NCBI RefSeq assembly: GCF_030409305.1
Contig: NZ_JAUFPQ010000012.1
Location: forward strand, 124,001-188,000
Length of the DNA stretch: 64,000 nucleotides
From: Halomonas maura
Lineage (GTDB): Bacteria; Pseudomonadota; Gammaproteobacteria; Pseudomonadales; Halomonadaceae
Reading direction: 5' to 3'
In this document: in pieces, positions 32,922 to 43,060 of the stretch
Layout of the letters: each line of letters starts with the position of its first letter
How positions within the stretch are numbered: the first letter of the stretch is position 1
Notes under the pieces: model-generated
The model's database searches: none
What the model was told of the DNA's origin: nothing
Seen by the model: the letters and a program-made list of their open reading frames with translations, nothing else
Translations under genes and position numbers: made by a program

Positions 32922-34139
32922 ATGTACGGCGACTTTCAACGGCATCTGCGCGACGAGCTCGCGGCCATCGACGCGGCCGGCCTGACCAAGCGCGAGCGCG
33001 AGCTTTCCACGCCCCAGGGCGCCCATGTGGGCGTTGGGCGGACTGGGGGAGGTCAAGAGCGCGAGGTCCTCAACCTCTGCGCCAACAACTACCTGGGACT
33101 CGCCCAGCACCCCGAGGTCAAGGCGGCCGCCATGGCCGGCCTGGAGGAGTGGGGCTACGGGCTGGCCTCGGTGCGCTTCATCTGCGGCACCCAGACCCTG
33201 CACAAGACCCTCGAGGCCAGGCTCAGCGAGTTCCTCGGCACCCAGGACACCATCCTCTACCCGTCGTGCTTCGACGCCAACGGCGGCCTCTTCGAGACCC
33301 TGCTGGGCCCCGAGGATGCGGTGATCTCCGACGAGCTCAACCACGCGAGCATCATCGACGGGGTGCGGCTGTGCAAGGCCCGGCGCTACCGTTACCGCAA
33401 CAGCGACATGGCCGACCTGGAGGCCCAGCTGCAGGCCGCCGATGCCGCGGGCGCGCGCTACAAGCTGATCACCACCGACGGCGTCTTCTCCATGGACGGC
33501 TATATCGCCCGGCTGGACGAGATCTGCGACCTGGCCGAGCGCTACCAGGCCCTGGTACATGTCGACGACTGCCACGCCACCGGCTTTCTGGGGGAGGGCG
33601 GCCGCGGCACCCACGAGTACCGCGGCTGCCTGGACCGGGTGGATATCCTCACCGGCACCCTGGGCAAGGCCCTGGGCGGCGCCAGCGGCGGCTACACCAG
33701 CGCCCGCCAGGAGATCGTCGAGCTGCTGCGCCAGCGCTCGCGGCCCTACCTGTTCTCCAACACCGTGGCGCCGCCGGTGGTCGCCGGGGCGCTCAAGGCC
33801 CTCGAACTCGCCGGCGAGTCCAGCGAGTTGCGTGACCGACTGAAGGCGAACACCGCCTTCTTCCGCCAGGGGCTCGAGGACCTGGGCTTCGAACTGCTGC
33901 CCGGCGAGCACCCCATCGTGCCGGTGATGCTCCACGACGCCGCCCTGGCGGCGCGTTTCGCCGAGGCGATGCTGGCGGAGGGCGTCTACGTGATCGCCTT
34001 CTCCTACCCGGTGGTGCCCAAGGACAAGGCGCGCATCCGCACCCAGGTCTCGGCGGCCCTGACCCGCGAGGACCTGGAGGCCGCCCTGGAAGCCTTCGGA
34101 AGGGTCAAGCAACGCCTGGGACTGGGCGACAGCGCCTAG
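32922..34139 (+). CDS. kbl: Glycine C-acetyltransferase (2-amino-3-ketobutyrate CoA ligase)
   Basis: 405 residues, slightly longer than E. coli Kbl (398), with a Gly-rich insert at residues 33-46. It is a class-II PLP enzyme of the alpha-oxoamine synthase family: the PLP lysine is K249 in TLGKALGG, with HVDDCHATG before it. It cleaves 2-amino-3-ketobutyrate with CoA to glycine and acetyl-CoA. Together with tdh it converts threonine to glycine. A GC-rich hairpin follows the stop. Confidence 0.95.
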   Translation: MYGDFQRHLRDELAAIDAAGLTKRERELSTPQGAHVGVGRTGGGQEREVLNLCANNYLGLAQHPEVKAAAMAGLEEWGYGLASVRFICGTQTLHKTLEARLSEFLGTQDTILYPSCFDANGGLFETLLGPEDAVISDELNHASIIDGVRLCKARRYRYRNSDMADLEAQLQAADAAGARYKLITTDGVFSMDGYIARLDEICDLAERYQALVHVDDCHATGFLGEGGRGTHEYRGCLDRVDILTGTLGKALGGASGGYTSARQEIVELLRQRSRPYLFSNTVAPPVVAGALKALELAGESSELRDRLKANTAFFRQGLEDLGFELLPGEHPIVPVMLHDAALAARFAEAMLAEGVYVIAFSYPVVPKDKARIRTQVSAALTREDLEAALEAFGRVKQRLGLGDSA

Positions 34140-34163
34140 CATGGGATCCCCGCGATGATCCTC

Positions 34164-34187
34164 GGGGCGCCGCCGGTGCGGCGCCCC
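34164..34187 (+). terminator. Hairpin after kbl
   Basis: Perfect stem GGGGCGCCGC/GCGGCGCCCC with a CGGT loop, 24 bases past the kbl stop. It lacks a U tract, so termination efficiency is uncertain. Confidence 0.6.
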
Positions 34188-34652
34188 TCCTGATGCCGCC
34201 CCGCCGACCCTCGCCAGGTGGTGAGGCACTCCCTTCCGGGCCGTTTCCCCTTGCATCCGGCCTTGCCGGTGGCTGCCTGGTCGGCCTCGATTCAGCAAAG
34301 ATAATCAATTGCCTGCGTCGAGCGGTTCGTGGCCGCTCCGGGCCAAGCCGTGTCGGGTTATCGTATATTCAACGTTCGTCGCCGTCCGTGGCAGGGCCGT
34401 CCCCGCCCGCGGCGGGGCCGGTATTCAAGGGGTGGTGCGACAGCTTTTTCTTGACGACATGCTCCTGTTGGATTGCATAAGTTCATGATAATAGGTGTTT
34501 ATCGATTTTTCTTGCCGGGGCAGGTGTTGAATACTTGACATCATGCCGGCAGGTGGTGTCAGACTAGGGGTGAGCGGATCGTGGTCGGAAGCGGGACCCC
34601 GTGCAGACGATTCGCGGTCAAAGTATTCAACAACAATAACAGGAAGTGACGT
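34188..34652 (+). promoter_or_regulatory. Long leader of the polyamine operon with repeated GTTGAATA motif
   Basis: About 465 bases without a gene. TATTCAAC occurs at 34366-34373 and 34624-34631 and its inverse GTTGAATA at 34526-34533; the last two extend to an inverted pair GTTGAATACTTGA (34526-34538) and TCAAAGTATTCAAC (34618-34631). A TTGACA box overlaps at 34535-34540. The same GTTGAATA lies before the second puuB-like gene (41655). These are candidate operators for one polyamine regulator. Confidence 0.45.
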
Positions 34653-35942
34653 ATGCGCAGCTCTTCCATCGACGGCCCGGCCTCCTGGTATCGCGATTCC
34701 ATCGCCGTCGAGCTCGAGCCCAGCGGCCCCCTGGAAGGCGAGGTCCGCGCCGATGTCTGCGTGATCGGCGGCGGGGTTACCGGCTGTTCGGCCGCCCTGC
34801 ACCTGGCCGAGCGCGGCTACTCGGTGGTCCTGCTGGAAGCCGGCGAGGTGGGGCACGGGGCCTCCGGCCGCAGCGGCGGCCAGATACTGCCCGGACTCGG
34901 CACCGATATCGGCACCGTCGAGCAGGCCCTGGGCCTGACCCGGGCCCGGGAGATCTGGGAGATGAGTCGTGAGGCCGTTCGCCTCACCGCCGAGCTGATC
35001 GAGCGCCATGCCATTCCCTGCGAGCTGGCCTGGGGCTACCTGCATGCCGCGGTCAAGCCGCGCCACGTCAGGGAGCTCGAGGCGTTCCGCGAGCACCTGG
35101 CCCGGGACTACGGCTATCCGGCCCTGGAGTGGCTGGAGGGTGACGCCCTGCGCCAGCACGTGGTCACCGATGCCTATCCCGCGGCCCTGCGCGATCGGGA
35201 GGGCGGCCACCTGCATCCCCTCAACTATACCCTGGGCCTGGCCCGGGCCGCCCAGCGCGCCGGGGTGCGGCTGCATGCCCGCAGCGCCGCCCGGGAGATC
35301 CGCCGCGGCACGCCGGCCACCGTGGTCACCGACGGTGGCCGCGTCACCGCGGACTTCCTGGTGCTGGCGACCAACGCCTATCACGGCGGCCTGGTGCCGG
35401 AGCTGTCGGGCCGGGTGATGCGCGCCGCCAACTACATGATCGCCACCGCCCCCCTCGGCGCCGACCAGGCGGCCCGGGTACTGCCGCGCAACGATGCCCT
35501 GTCGGACGCCAACTTCGTGCTCGACTACTACCGCCTGTCCGCGGATCGCCGCCTCATCTACGGGGGAGAGGTCAGCTACGATGGACGGGAGCCTCCGCGT
35601 CTGCAGGCCCGCATGGACGCCAAGATCGCGCGACTCTTCCCGGTGCTCGAGGGAGTGCCCATCGACTACCGCTGGGGTGGCGACGTGGCCATCACCCTGA
35701 ACCGGGCACCTGACTTCGGCCGCCTGGGCGCGAACCTCTTCTATGCCCAGGGCTACTCCGGCCACGGCATGGCCCTGGCGGGACTGGCCGGCAAGCTGCT
35801 GGCCGAGGCCATCGCCGGCCAGAGCGAGCGCTTCGACGCCTTCGCCGCCATGCCGCATCGCCAGTTTCCCGGTGGCCGCGCCCTGCGCAAGCCACTGTTG
35901 GTGCTGGCCACCCATTTCTACAAACTGCGTGACCGGCTCTGA
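34653..35942 (+). CDS. puuB: FAD-dependent oxidoreductase, gamma-glutamylputrescine oxidase-like (copy 1)
   Basis: 429 residues, DAO/GlyOx family. N-terminal FAD-binding CVIGGGVTGCSAALHLA (about 36-52) with a GHGASGRSGGQ motif, and a C-terminal YAQGYSGHG block typical of PuuB/OrdL. PuuB oxidises gamma-glutamylputrescine to its aldehyde. It is the first gene of a run with potABCD and a puuA-like ligase, which supports a polyamine substrate. The ATG at 34653 has AGGAAG 7 bases upstream. A paralogue lies at 41685-42977; substrate division between them is unknown. Confidence 0.85.
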   Translation: MRSSSIDGPASWYRDSIAVELEPSGPLEGEVRADVCVIGGGVTGCSAALHLAERGYSVVLLEAGEVGHGASGRSGGQILPGLGTDIGTVEQALGLTRAREIWEMSREAVRLTAELIERHAIPCELAWGYLHAAVKPRHVRELEAFREHLARDYGYPALEWLEGDALRQHVVTDAYPAALRDREGGHLHPLNYTLGLARAAQRAGVRLHARSAAREIRRGTPATVVTDGGRVTADFLVLATNAYHGGLVPELSGRVMRAANYMIATAPLGADQAARVLPRNDALSDANFVLDYYRLSADRRLIYGGEVSYDGREPPRLQARMDAKIARLFPVLEGVPIDYRWGGDVAITLNRAPDFGRLGANLFYAQGYSGHGMALAGLAGKLLAEAIAGQSERFDAFAAMPHRQFPGGRALRKPLLVLATHFYKLRDRL

Positions 35943-35977
35943 GAGCCGATACCGCCGACAACCGAAGAGGGCCCCCC

Positions 35978-37108
<1,131 letters not shown>

Positions 37109-37118
37109 GGAGGCGGAC

Positions 37119-38042
37119 ATGTCCTATACCGGCGTAACGCCTACCGCGCGCAGTCGTGCCATGGTCCGTGAGGCCCGGCACCTGCTGTTCACCGTGGCCC
37201 CCGGGGCGTCCTGGATCATCGTCTTCCTGGTCCTGCCCAGCGCCTACCTGATGGGCGTGGCCTTCATGAGCAACGGCCCCTACGGGCTGCCGGAGATGCC
37301 GCTGTCGCTGGAGTCGTTCAAGCGGCTGGCCGGCTTCGGCTTCCTGGGCTGGAGCCCGGGCAACCTCTACACCCTGCTCCGCTCGCTGTGGCAGACCCTG
37401 ATCTCCACCGGGCTGGTGGTGCTGGTGGCCTATCCGATCGCCTACTACATCACCACCTGTCGCGAGAAGTGGCGGCCGATCATGCTGCTGCTGGTGGTGG
37501 TGCCCTCCTGGACCAACCAGGTCATCCGCACCTTCGGCTGGATGAACCTGCTGGCCCCGGGCACGCCGCTGTCCGGCCTCGCCGAGAGCCTGGGCCTGAT
37601 CGCCCCCAACATGGGGCTCTATCCCTCCAACTTCGCGGTCACCCTGGGGCTGGTCTACAACTTCCTGCCGTTCATGGTGCTGCCGCTCTACGCGGCCTTC
37701 GAGAAGCTCGATACCGCCCAGGTGGAGGCCGCCCAGGACCTCTATGCCTCGCCGGTGCGGGCCTTCTGGCACGCGGTCTTCCCCCAGACCCTGCCGGGGC
37801 TGCTGGCGGGCATCGTGCTGGTGGCGATCCCGGCCTTCGGCATGTACGTGATCCCGGAGCTGCTCGGCGGCGGCAAGGGCATGATGCTCGGCAACCTGGT
37901 GGCCACGCAGTTCTCCGGCGGCGCCAACTGGCCGCTGGGCGCGGCCGGCGCGATCCTGATGCTGATCGCCACCTTCGTGGGGCTGTTCGCCATGCGTCGC
38001 ATCGGCAAGCGCCTGGGTGGCGGCGAGGAGGTGGTGATATGA
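37119..38042 (+). CDS. potB: Spermidine/putrescine ABC transporter permease PotB
   Basis: 307 residues with about six membrane segments and the binding-protein-dependent permease EAA loop (EAAQDLYASPVRAFWHAVFP). A GGAGG element lies 7 bases before the ATG. Its stop overlaps the potC start (ATGA), so the two permeases are translationally coupled. PotB-type rather than PotH-type naming is by convention; the pair forms the membrane channel of the importer. Confidence 0.92.
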   Translation: MSYTGVTPTARSRAMVREARHLLFTVAPGASWIIVFLVLPSAYLMGVAFMSNGPYGLPEMPLSLESFKRLAGFGFLGWSPGNLYTLLRSLWQTLISTGLVVLVAYPIAYYITTCREKWRPIMLLLVVVPSWTNQVIRTFGWMNLLAPGTPLSGLAESLGLIAPNMGLYPSNFAVTLGLVYNFLPFMVLPLYAAFEKLDTAQVEAAQDLYASPVRAFWHAVFPQTLPGLLAGIVLVAIPAFGMYVIPELLGGGKGMMLGNLVATQFSGGANWPLGAAGAILMLIATFVGLFAMRRIGKRLGGGEEVVI

Positions 38043-38836
38043 GAAAGCGGACCCTGCAACGCGGCCTGACCGGCTTCTGGTGGCTGACCGTGGCCTTCCT
38101 CTACCTGCCGCTGGCGGTGGTGGTGCTGTTCTCCTTCAACGCCTCCAACAGCGCGGCCAGCTTCTCCGGCTTCTCGTGGCGCTGGTACCACCGGCTGCTG
38201 GGCAACGAGGAGATCCTCTCGGCCTTCGCCAACAGCATGGTACTGGCCATCACCTCCTCGGTGATCGCGCTGGCCATCGGCTGCCTGATCGGCTACGGCA
38301 TGTACCGGCACCGGCATCGCAAGCTCGGCTGGCTGATCGTGCTGATCTACCTGCCGATCGTGCTCCCCGACATCGTCTTCGGCATCTCCGAGATGGCCTT
38401 CTTCGTGCAGATCCATGACTGGACCGGCCTGCTCCAGCCGGGGCTCGGCACCATGATCATCGCCCACGTGACCTTCCAGATCCCCTTCGTCGCGCTGATC
38501 GTCTACTCGCGCTTCGTGGGCCTGGACCCGACGCTGTTCGAGGCCGCCAAGGACCTCTATGCGACGCCGCTCAAGCGGGTGGTGCACTTCATGCTGCCGA
38601 CCATCAAGCCCGCGTTGATTTCCGCCTTCTTCCTCTCCTTTACCCTGTCCATCGATGACTTCGTCATCAGCTTCTTCACCTCGGGACCGGAGAGCGCGAC
38701 CCTGCCGATCTACATCTGGGGCGCCATCAAGAAGGGGGTCTCGCCGGAGATCAACGCCATCGCCGCGCTGATGATCGGCGCCGTGGCCGTCGCCGCCACC
38801 ATCAGTCTTGCATTCAGTCGCCGCCGGCTGACCTGA
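38039..38836 (+). CDS. potC: Spermidine/putrescine ABC transporter permease PotC
   Basis: 265 residues with six predicted membrane segments and the EAA loop EAAKDLYATPLKRVVHFMLP. The start at 38039 overlaps the potB stop by four bases. N-terminus MRKRTLQRGLTGFWW is typical of the family. It forms the second half of the polyamine importer. Confidence 0.92.
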   Translation: MRKRTLQRGLTGFWWLTVAFLYLPLAVVVLFSFNASNSAASFSGFSWRWYHRLLGNEEILSAFANSMVLAITSSVIALAIGCLIGYGMYRHRHRKLGWLIVLIYLPIVLPDIVFGISEMAFFVQIHDWTGLLQPGLGTMIIAHVTFQIPFVALIVYSRFVGLDPTLFEAAKDLYATPLKRVVHFMLPTIKPALISAFFLSFTLSIDDFVISFFTSGPESATLPIYIWGAIKKGVSPEINAIAALMIGAVAVAATISLAFSRRRLT

Positions 38837-38874
38837 CCGGCACCACCATCCCCAAGGGAATCGAGGAGAGCATC

Positions 38875-39939
38875 ATGAAAATCAACAAGATCGCACTGGC
38901 TCTGTCGCTGGGCGGGCTGGCCCTGGCCGGCCAGGCCCAGGCCGAGGAGGGCAAGCTCTACCTGTTCAACTGGACCGAGTACATGGACCCCGCGATCATC
39001 GAGGCCTTCGAGGACAAGTACGATGTCGAGGTGGTGCAGAACTACTTCAATTCGCTGCCCGAGATGTTCGCCAAGCTCAACGCCGGGGGCGTCTCCCAGT
39101 ACGACATCATCGTGCCGTCCAACTACTACATCCCGCGGCTGATCGAGACCGGCCTGGTCCAGCCGCTGGACAAGGCCAGGCTCGACAACCTCGGCAATGT
39201 CATGGAGCAGTTCCAGGACCCGAGCTACGATCCCGGCGGCCAGTACAGCGCCCCCTACCAGTGGGGCACCACCGGCATCATCTACAACGCCGAGACCTTC
39301 CCCGACGCGCCCAAGAGCTGGTCGCTGCTGTTCGACCCGGAGGTCAACCCGCAGCATCCCTTCGCGCTGATGGGCGATGGCCAGGTGACCATGGGCGGCG
39401 CCTGCGCCTTCCTTGGCAACGGCTACGACTGCAGCGACATGGACGCCTGGAAGGAGGCCGCCCGGCTGCTGATCGAGACCAAGAACCGCGACACCTTCAG
39501 CGGCTTCTCCGACGGCACCCCGGCGCTGCAGCAGCTGGCCCGCGGAGTGACCCACGCCGGCCTCTCCTACAACGGCGACTTCCTCTACTTCAAGGAGGAG
39601 AACCCGGACTCCTTCGCCAACCTGGAGTTCATGATCCCCGACGAGGGGGCCGAGAAGTGGGTGGACGCCATGATGATCCCCGCCCAGGCGCCTAATCCCG
39701 AGCTGGCCCACAAGTTCATCGACTTCATCCTGGATGCCGAGATCGGCGCCCAGCTCTCCAACTACAACTACTACGCCAGTCCCAATGCCGCGGCCGTGCC
39801 GCATCTCGACGAGGTGCTGACCCAGCCGCCGGTGCAGCCCAGTGAAGCCGACATGGAGCGTCTGCGCTTCACCCCCAGCCTGGAAGGCCAGCAGCTGCAG
39901 ACCTTCCAGCAGCTGTGGGCCGAGGTCCAGGCGCGGTGA
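38875..39939 (+). CDS. potD: Polyamine ABC transporter substrate-binding protein PotD
   Basis: 354 residues. Signal peptide 1-23 (cleavage after AQA). The mature N-terminus LYLFNWTEYMDP and the later SNYYIPRL match periplasmic polyamine-binding proteins; conserved Trp, Asp and Glu residues line the site. A GAGGAG ribosome binding site precedes the ATG. It is the last transporter gene, followed by a strong hairpin that probably sets its transcript level relative to the downstream puuA. Putrescine or spermidine specificity cannot be read by eye. Confidence 0.92.
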   Translation: MKINKIALALSLGGLALAGQAQAEEGKLYLFNWTEYMDPAIIEAFEDKYDVEVVQNYFNSLPEMFAKLNAGGVSQYDIIVPSNYYIPRLIETGLVQPLDKARLDNLGNVMEQFQDPSYDPGGQYSAPYQWGTTGIIYNAETFPDAPKSWSLLFDPEVNPQHPFALMGDGQVTMGGACAFLGNGYDCSDMDAWKEAARLLIETKNRDTFSGFSDGTPALQQLARGVTHAGLSYNGDFLYFKEENPDSFANLEFMIPDEGAEKWVDAMMIPAQAPNPELAHKFIDFILDAEIGAQLSNYNYYASPNAAAVPHLDEVLTQPPVQPSEADMERLRFTPSLEGQQLQTFQQLWAEVQAR

Positions 39940-39945
39940 GACAAA

Positions 39946-39969
39946 GGGCCCCGGCCATCGCCGGGGCCC
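39946..39969 (+). terminator. Intercistronic hairpin between potD and puuA
   Basis: Stem GGGCCCCGG/CCGGGGCCC with a CCATCG loop and no U tract. It may stabilise the upstream mRNA or attenuate rather than fully stop transcription. Confidence 0.5.
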
Positions 39970-39993
39970 CACCCCAGAGCGAAGGAATATCCC

Positions 39994-41361
39994 ATGAGTA
40001 ACCGCCAGGAGCAGCCGCTCTTCAATGACTGGTTCCAGACCCGCGGCATCACCGAGGTCGAGTGCCTGGTCACCGACCTCACCGGCATCCTCAAGGGCAA
40101 GATCATGCCCGCGAGCAAGTACCTGGGCGGGGGGCGTCCCCGGCTGCCGGACTCGATCTTCATCCAGACCGTCACCGGGGGCTATCCCGACGACGAGGAC
40201 ATCCACTTCTGGAACCCCGCCGAGCGCGACATGGAGCTGGTCCCGGATCCCAATGCCATCTACCTGGTGCCCTGGGCGGAGGATCCCACCGCCCAGATCA
40301 TCCACGACTGCCACTACCTGACCGGCGAGCCGGTCGAGCTGGCCCCGCGCCACGTGCTCAAGCGGGTGCTGGCGCTCTACGAGGCGCGCGGCTGGAAGCC
40401 GGTGGTGGCCCCCGAGGTCGAGTTCTTCCTGGTCAAGACCAACACCGACTCGGACTATCCCCTGGAGCCGCCGATCGGCCGCACCGGCCGCCAGGAGAGC
40501 AGCCGGCAGTCGTTCTCCATCGACGCGGTCAACGAGTTCGACCCGCTGTTCGAGGAGATGTACGACTACTGCGAGGCCATGAACCTGGACCTGGATACCC
40601 TGATCCACGAGGAGGGGGCCGGCCAGATGGAGGTCAACTTCCAGCATGGCGACCCGCTCACGCTGGCCGACCAGGTGGTGATGTTCAAGCGCACCCTGCG
40701 CGAGACGGCGCTGCGCCACGGCATGTACGCCACCTTCATGGCCAAGCCGATGGCGGGCGAGCCGGGCAGCTCGATGCATCTTCACCAGAGCCTGCTGGAC
40801 GTGGAGAGCGGGCGCAACGTCTTCGCCGGCGAGGACGGCACGCCGAGCAAGCTCTTCCACCACTTCATCGGTGGCCTGCAGCGCTACCTGCCGGCCGCCA
40901 TGCCGCTGCTGGCGCCCAACGTCAACTCCTATCGGCGCCTGATGCGCAGCGAGACCAGCGGCTCGGCGCCGATCAACGTCGAGTGGGGCACCGACAACCG
41001 CACCGTGGGCCTGCGGGTGCCGGTCTCGTCCGCCGAGGCGACCCGCGTCGAGAACCGCCTGGCCGGCGCAGACGCCAACCCCTACCTGGTGATGGCGGCC
41101 TCGCTCGCCTGCGGCTACCTGGGCATGCTCGGCCAGCTCGAGCCGCGCCCGCCGATGGTCGGTTCGGCCTGGTCGAGCGGCAACAAGCTGCCCGACGATA
41201 TCGGCCCGGCGCTGGACCTGCTGCACGACTGCAAGCCGCTGGGCGACATCCTCGGCGAGCGCTTCACCAACAGCTACCTGGCCGTCAAGCGCGCCGAGCA
41301 CCGCGAGTACTTCCAGGTGATCAGCTCCTGGGAGCGCGAGCACCTGCTGCTCCGGGTCTAG
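39994..41361 (+). CDS. puuA: Glutamine-synthetase-family ligase, gamma-glutamylputrescine synthetase-like (copy 1)
   Basis: 455 residues. A glutamine synthetase fold: N-terminal beta-grasp domain with ECLVTDLTGILKGK, catalytic VAPEVEFFL and NVNSYRRL in the C-terminal half, and AGADANPYL. PuuA/SpuI enzymes ligate glutamate to putrescine with ATP. Linkage to the potABCD importer and to puuB supports this activity rather than ammonia assimilation. The last 17 codons have been copied as a 53-base tandem repeat immediately downstream, each copy keeping the stop codon. The stop at 41361 is the first in frame. Confidence 0.9.
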   Translation: MSNRQEQPLFNDWFQTRGITEVECLVTDLTGILKGKIMPASKYLGGGRPRLPDSIFIQTVTGGYPDDEDIHFWNPAERDMELVPDPNAIYLVPWAEDPTAQIIHDCHYLTGEPVELAPRHVLKRVLALYEARGWKPVVAPEVEFFLVKTNTDSDYPLEPPIGRTGRQESSRQSFSIDAVNEFDPLFEEMYDYCEAMNLDLDTLIHEEGAGQMEVNFQHGDPLTLADQVVMFKRTLRETALRHGMYATFMAKPMAGEPGSSMHLHQSLLDVESGRNVFAGEDGTPSKLFHHFIGGLQRYLPAAMPLLAPNVNSYRRLMRSETSGSAPINVEWGTDNRTVGLRVPVSSAEATRVENRLAGADANPYLVMAASLACGYLGMLGQLEPRPPMVGSAWSSGNKLPDDIGPALDLLHDCKPLGDILGERFTNSYLAVKRAEHREYFQVISSWEREHLLLRV

Positions 41362-41517
41362 GCTTCCAGGTGATCAGCTCCCGGGAGCGCGAGCAGCTGC
41401 TGCTCCGGGTCTAGGCTTCCCGGTGATCTGCTCCCGGGAGCGCGAGCAGCTGCTGCTCCGGGTCTAGGCTTCCCGGTGATCGGCTCCCGGGAGCGCGAGC
41501 ACCTGCTCCGGTTCTCG
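41309..41517 (+). repeat. 53-bp tandem repeat derived from the puuA 3' end (4 copies)
   Basis: Copy 1 is the last 53 bases of puuA including TAG (41309-41361). Copies 2 (41362-41414), 3 (41415-41467) and 4 (41468-41517, shortened by 3 bases and diverged at the end) follow head to tail. Each holds the palindrome CTCCCGGGAG (CTCCTGGGAG in copy 1) and GAGCAGCTGCTGCTC-type symmetry, so the transcript can fold repeatedly. Copies 2 and 3 are nearly identical. Confidence 0.95.
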
Positions 41518-41538
41518 GACTCATCCCTCGTGCGCGCC

Positions 41539-41567
41539 AAGGGCGCCGGCCATGCCGGCGCCCTTTT
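41539..41567 (+). terminator. Rho-independent terminator of the pot-puuA operon
   Basis: Stem GGGCGCCGGC/GCCGGCGCCC, loop CAT, followed by four T residues; an AA pair precedes it. It follows the 53-bp repeat array. Confidence 0.88.
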
Positions 41568-41684
41568 GCGTATGGGCTGTCAATCGCATGGAAAGAAAAG
41601 CATGGCTGAAGTCTTGGATATTCCGGTGGTTTGGCCGTATCATGGGGTTCGTGTGTTGAATAAAATAACCATCAAGGAGGCCTC

Positions 41685-42977
41685 ATGAGCGTCCCGAACG
41701 AGTCGGAGCACGTCGCATCCTGGTACGCCGCCACCGCCAATCCGACCCCCGAGCGGCCCGCCCTGGAGGGCGAGGTGAGCTGCGACATCTGCGTGGTGGG
41801 GGCCGGCTTCACCGGCATCTCCGCGGCCCTGCACCTGGCCGAGCAGGGCCACCGGGTGGTGGTGCTGGAGGCGGCCCGGGTGGGCTTCGGGGCCTCCGGG
41901 CGCAACGGCGGCCAGATCGTCAACAGCTACAGCCGCGACATGGACGTCATCGAGGCCAAGTACGGCGCCGACACGGCCCGCGCGCTGGGCGACATGGCCT
42001 TCGAGGGCAATCGCATCATCCGCGAGCGCATCGAGCGCTACGCCATCGACTGCGACCTGCGCGACGGCAACCTGTTTGCCGCCTGCAACGCCCGGCAGAT
42101 GCAGGGGCTGGTCGAGCACCAGGCGCTCTGGGAGCGCTACGGCCACCGCGAGCTCGAGCTGCTGGAGGGCGAGGCGGTCAAGCGCGAGGTGACCTCCGAC
42201 CGCTACGTGGGCGCGCTGGTGGACCACTCCGGCGGCCACCTCCATCCGCTCAACCTGGTGCTGGGCCAGGCCGCGGCGCTCGAGTCCCTGGGGGGCGTGA
42301 TCTTTGAGCGCACACCGGTGACGGCCGTCGCGCACGGCCAGCCGGTGCGCCTCGCCACGCCCCGCGGCGAGGTACGGGCCGAGCGAGTGGTGATGGCCGG
42401 CAACGCCTACCACCAGGGCATCATGCCGGCGCTGGAAGGCAAGTCCATGCCCTGCGGCACCCAGATCATCACCACCGAGCCGCTGGGCGAGGACCGCGCC
42501 CGCGCACTGCTGCCCAACAACCTCGCCGTCGAGGACTGCAACTACCTGCTGGACTACTTCCGGCTGACCGCCGACCACCGCCTGATCTATGGCGGCGGCG
42601 TCAACTACGGCGGCCAGGACCCCGCCGACATCGAGGCGGTCATCCGGCCCAAGATGGAGAAGACCTTCCCGGGCCTCGCGGAGGTGCGGGTCGACTACGC
42701 CTGGAGCGGCACCTTCCTGATGACGCTCAATCGGCTGCCGCAGTTCGGGGTGCTCAACGACAACGTCTACTACGCCCAGGGCTATTCCGGCCACGGCGTG
42801 ACCTGCACCCACCTGGCCGGGCGCCTGATCGCCGAGGCCATGACCGGCCGCGAGGACCGCTTCGACGCCTTCGCCGGCCTGCCGCACCTGCCGTTCCCGG
42901 GCGGGCGGATGCTGCGGGTGCCGCTCTCGGCCATGGGCGCCTGGTACTACGCGACCCGCGACCGCCTGGGCATCTAG
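41685..42977 (+). CDS. puuB: FAD-dependent oxidoreductase, gamma-glutamylputrescine oxidase-like (copy 2)
   Basis: 430 residues; the same plan as the copy at 34653, with CVVGAGFTGISAALHLA and GFGASGRNGGQIVNSYS, which is closer to the classic PuuB motif. The C-terminal YAQGYSGHGVTCTH block is conserved. AAGGAGG lies 4 bases before the ATG. It has its own AT-rich promoter region with a GTTGAATA motif shared with the leader of the first copy. Presumed to oxidise gamma-glutamylated putrescine or a related polyamine adduct. Confidence 0.87.
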   Translation: MSVPNESEHVASWYAATANPTPERPALEGEVSCDICVVGAGFTGISAALHLAEQGHRVVVLEAARVGFGASGRNGGQIVNSYSRDMDVIEAKYGADTARALGDMAFEGNRIIRERIERYAIDCDLRDGNLFAACNARQMQGLVEHQALWERYGHRELELLEGEAVKREVTSDRYVGALVDHSGGHLHPLNLVLGQAAALESLGGVIFERTPVTAVAHGQPVRLATPRGEVRAERVVMAGNAYHQGIMPALEGKSMPCGTQIITTEPLGEDRARALLPNNLAVEDCNYLLDYFRLTADHRLIYGGGVNYGGQDPADIEAVIRPKMEKTFPGLAEVRVDYAWSGTFLMTLNRLPQFGVLNDNVYYAQGYSGHGVTCTHLAGRLIAEAMTGREDRFDAFAGLPHLPFPGGRMLRVPLSAMGAWYYATRDRLGI

Positions 42978-43060
42978 TCGCTCATTACTGCTTCCCCACC
43001 GGGATGGGCGCCGGACTAGCCCATCCATGGTCGTTCAAGGAACACTGGATCCACGTTTCG

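Noticed and set aside
41362-41520. Extension of puuA through the tandem repeats
   Set aside because: The first copy ends in an in-frame TAG, and the 53-base period is not a multiple of three, so the later copies are untranslated.
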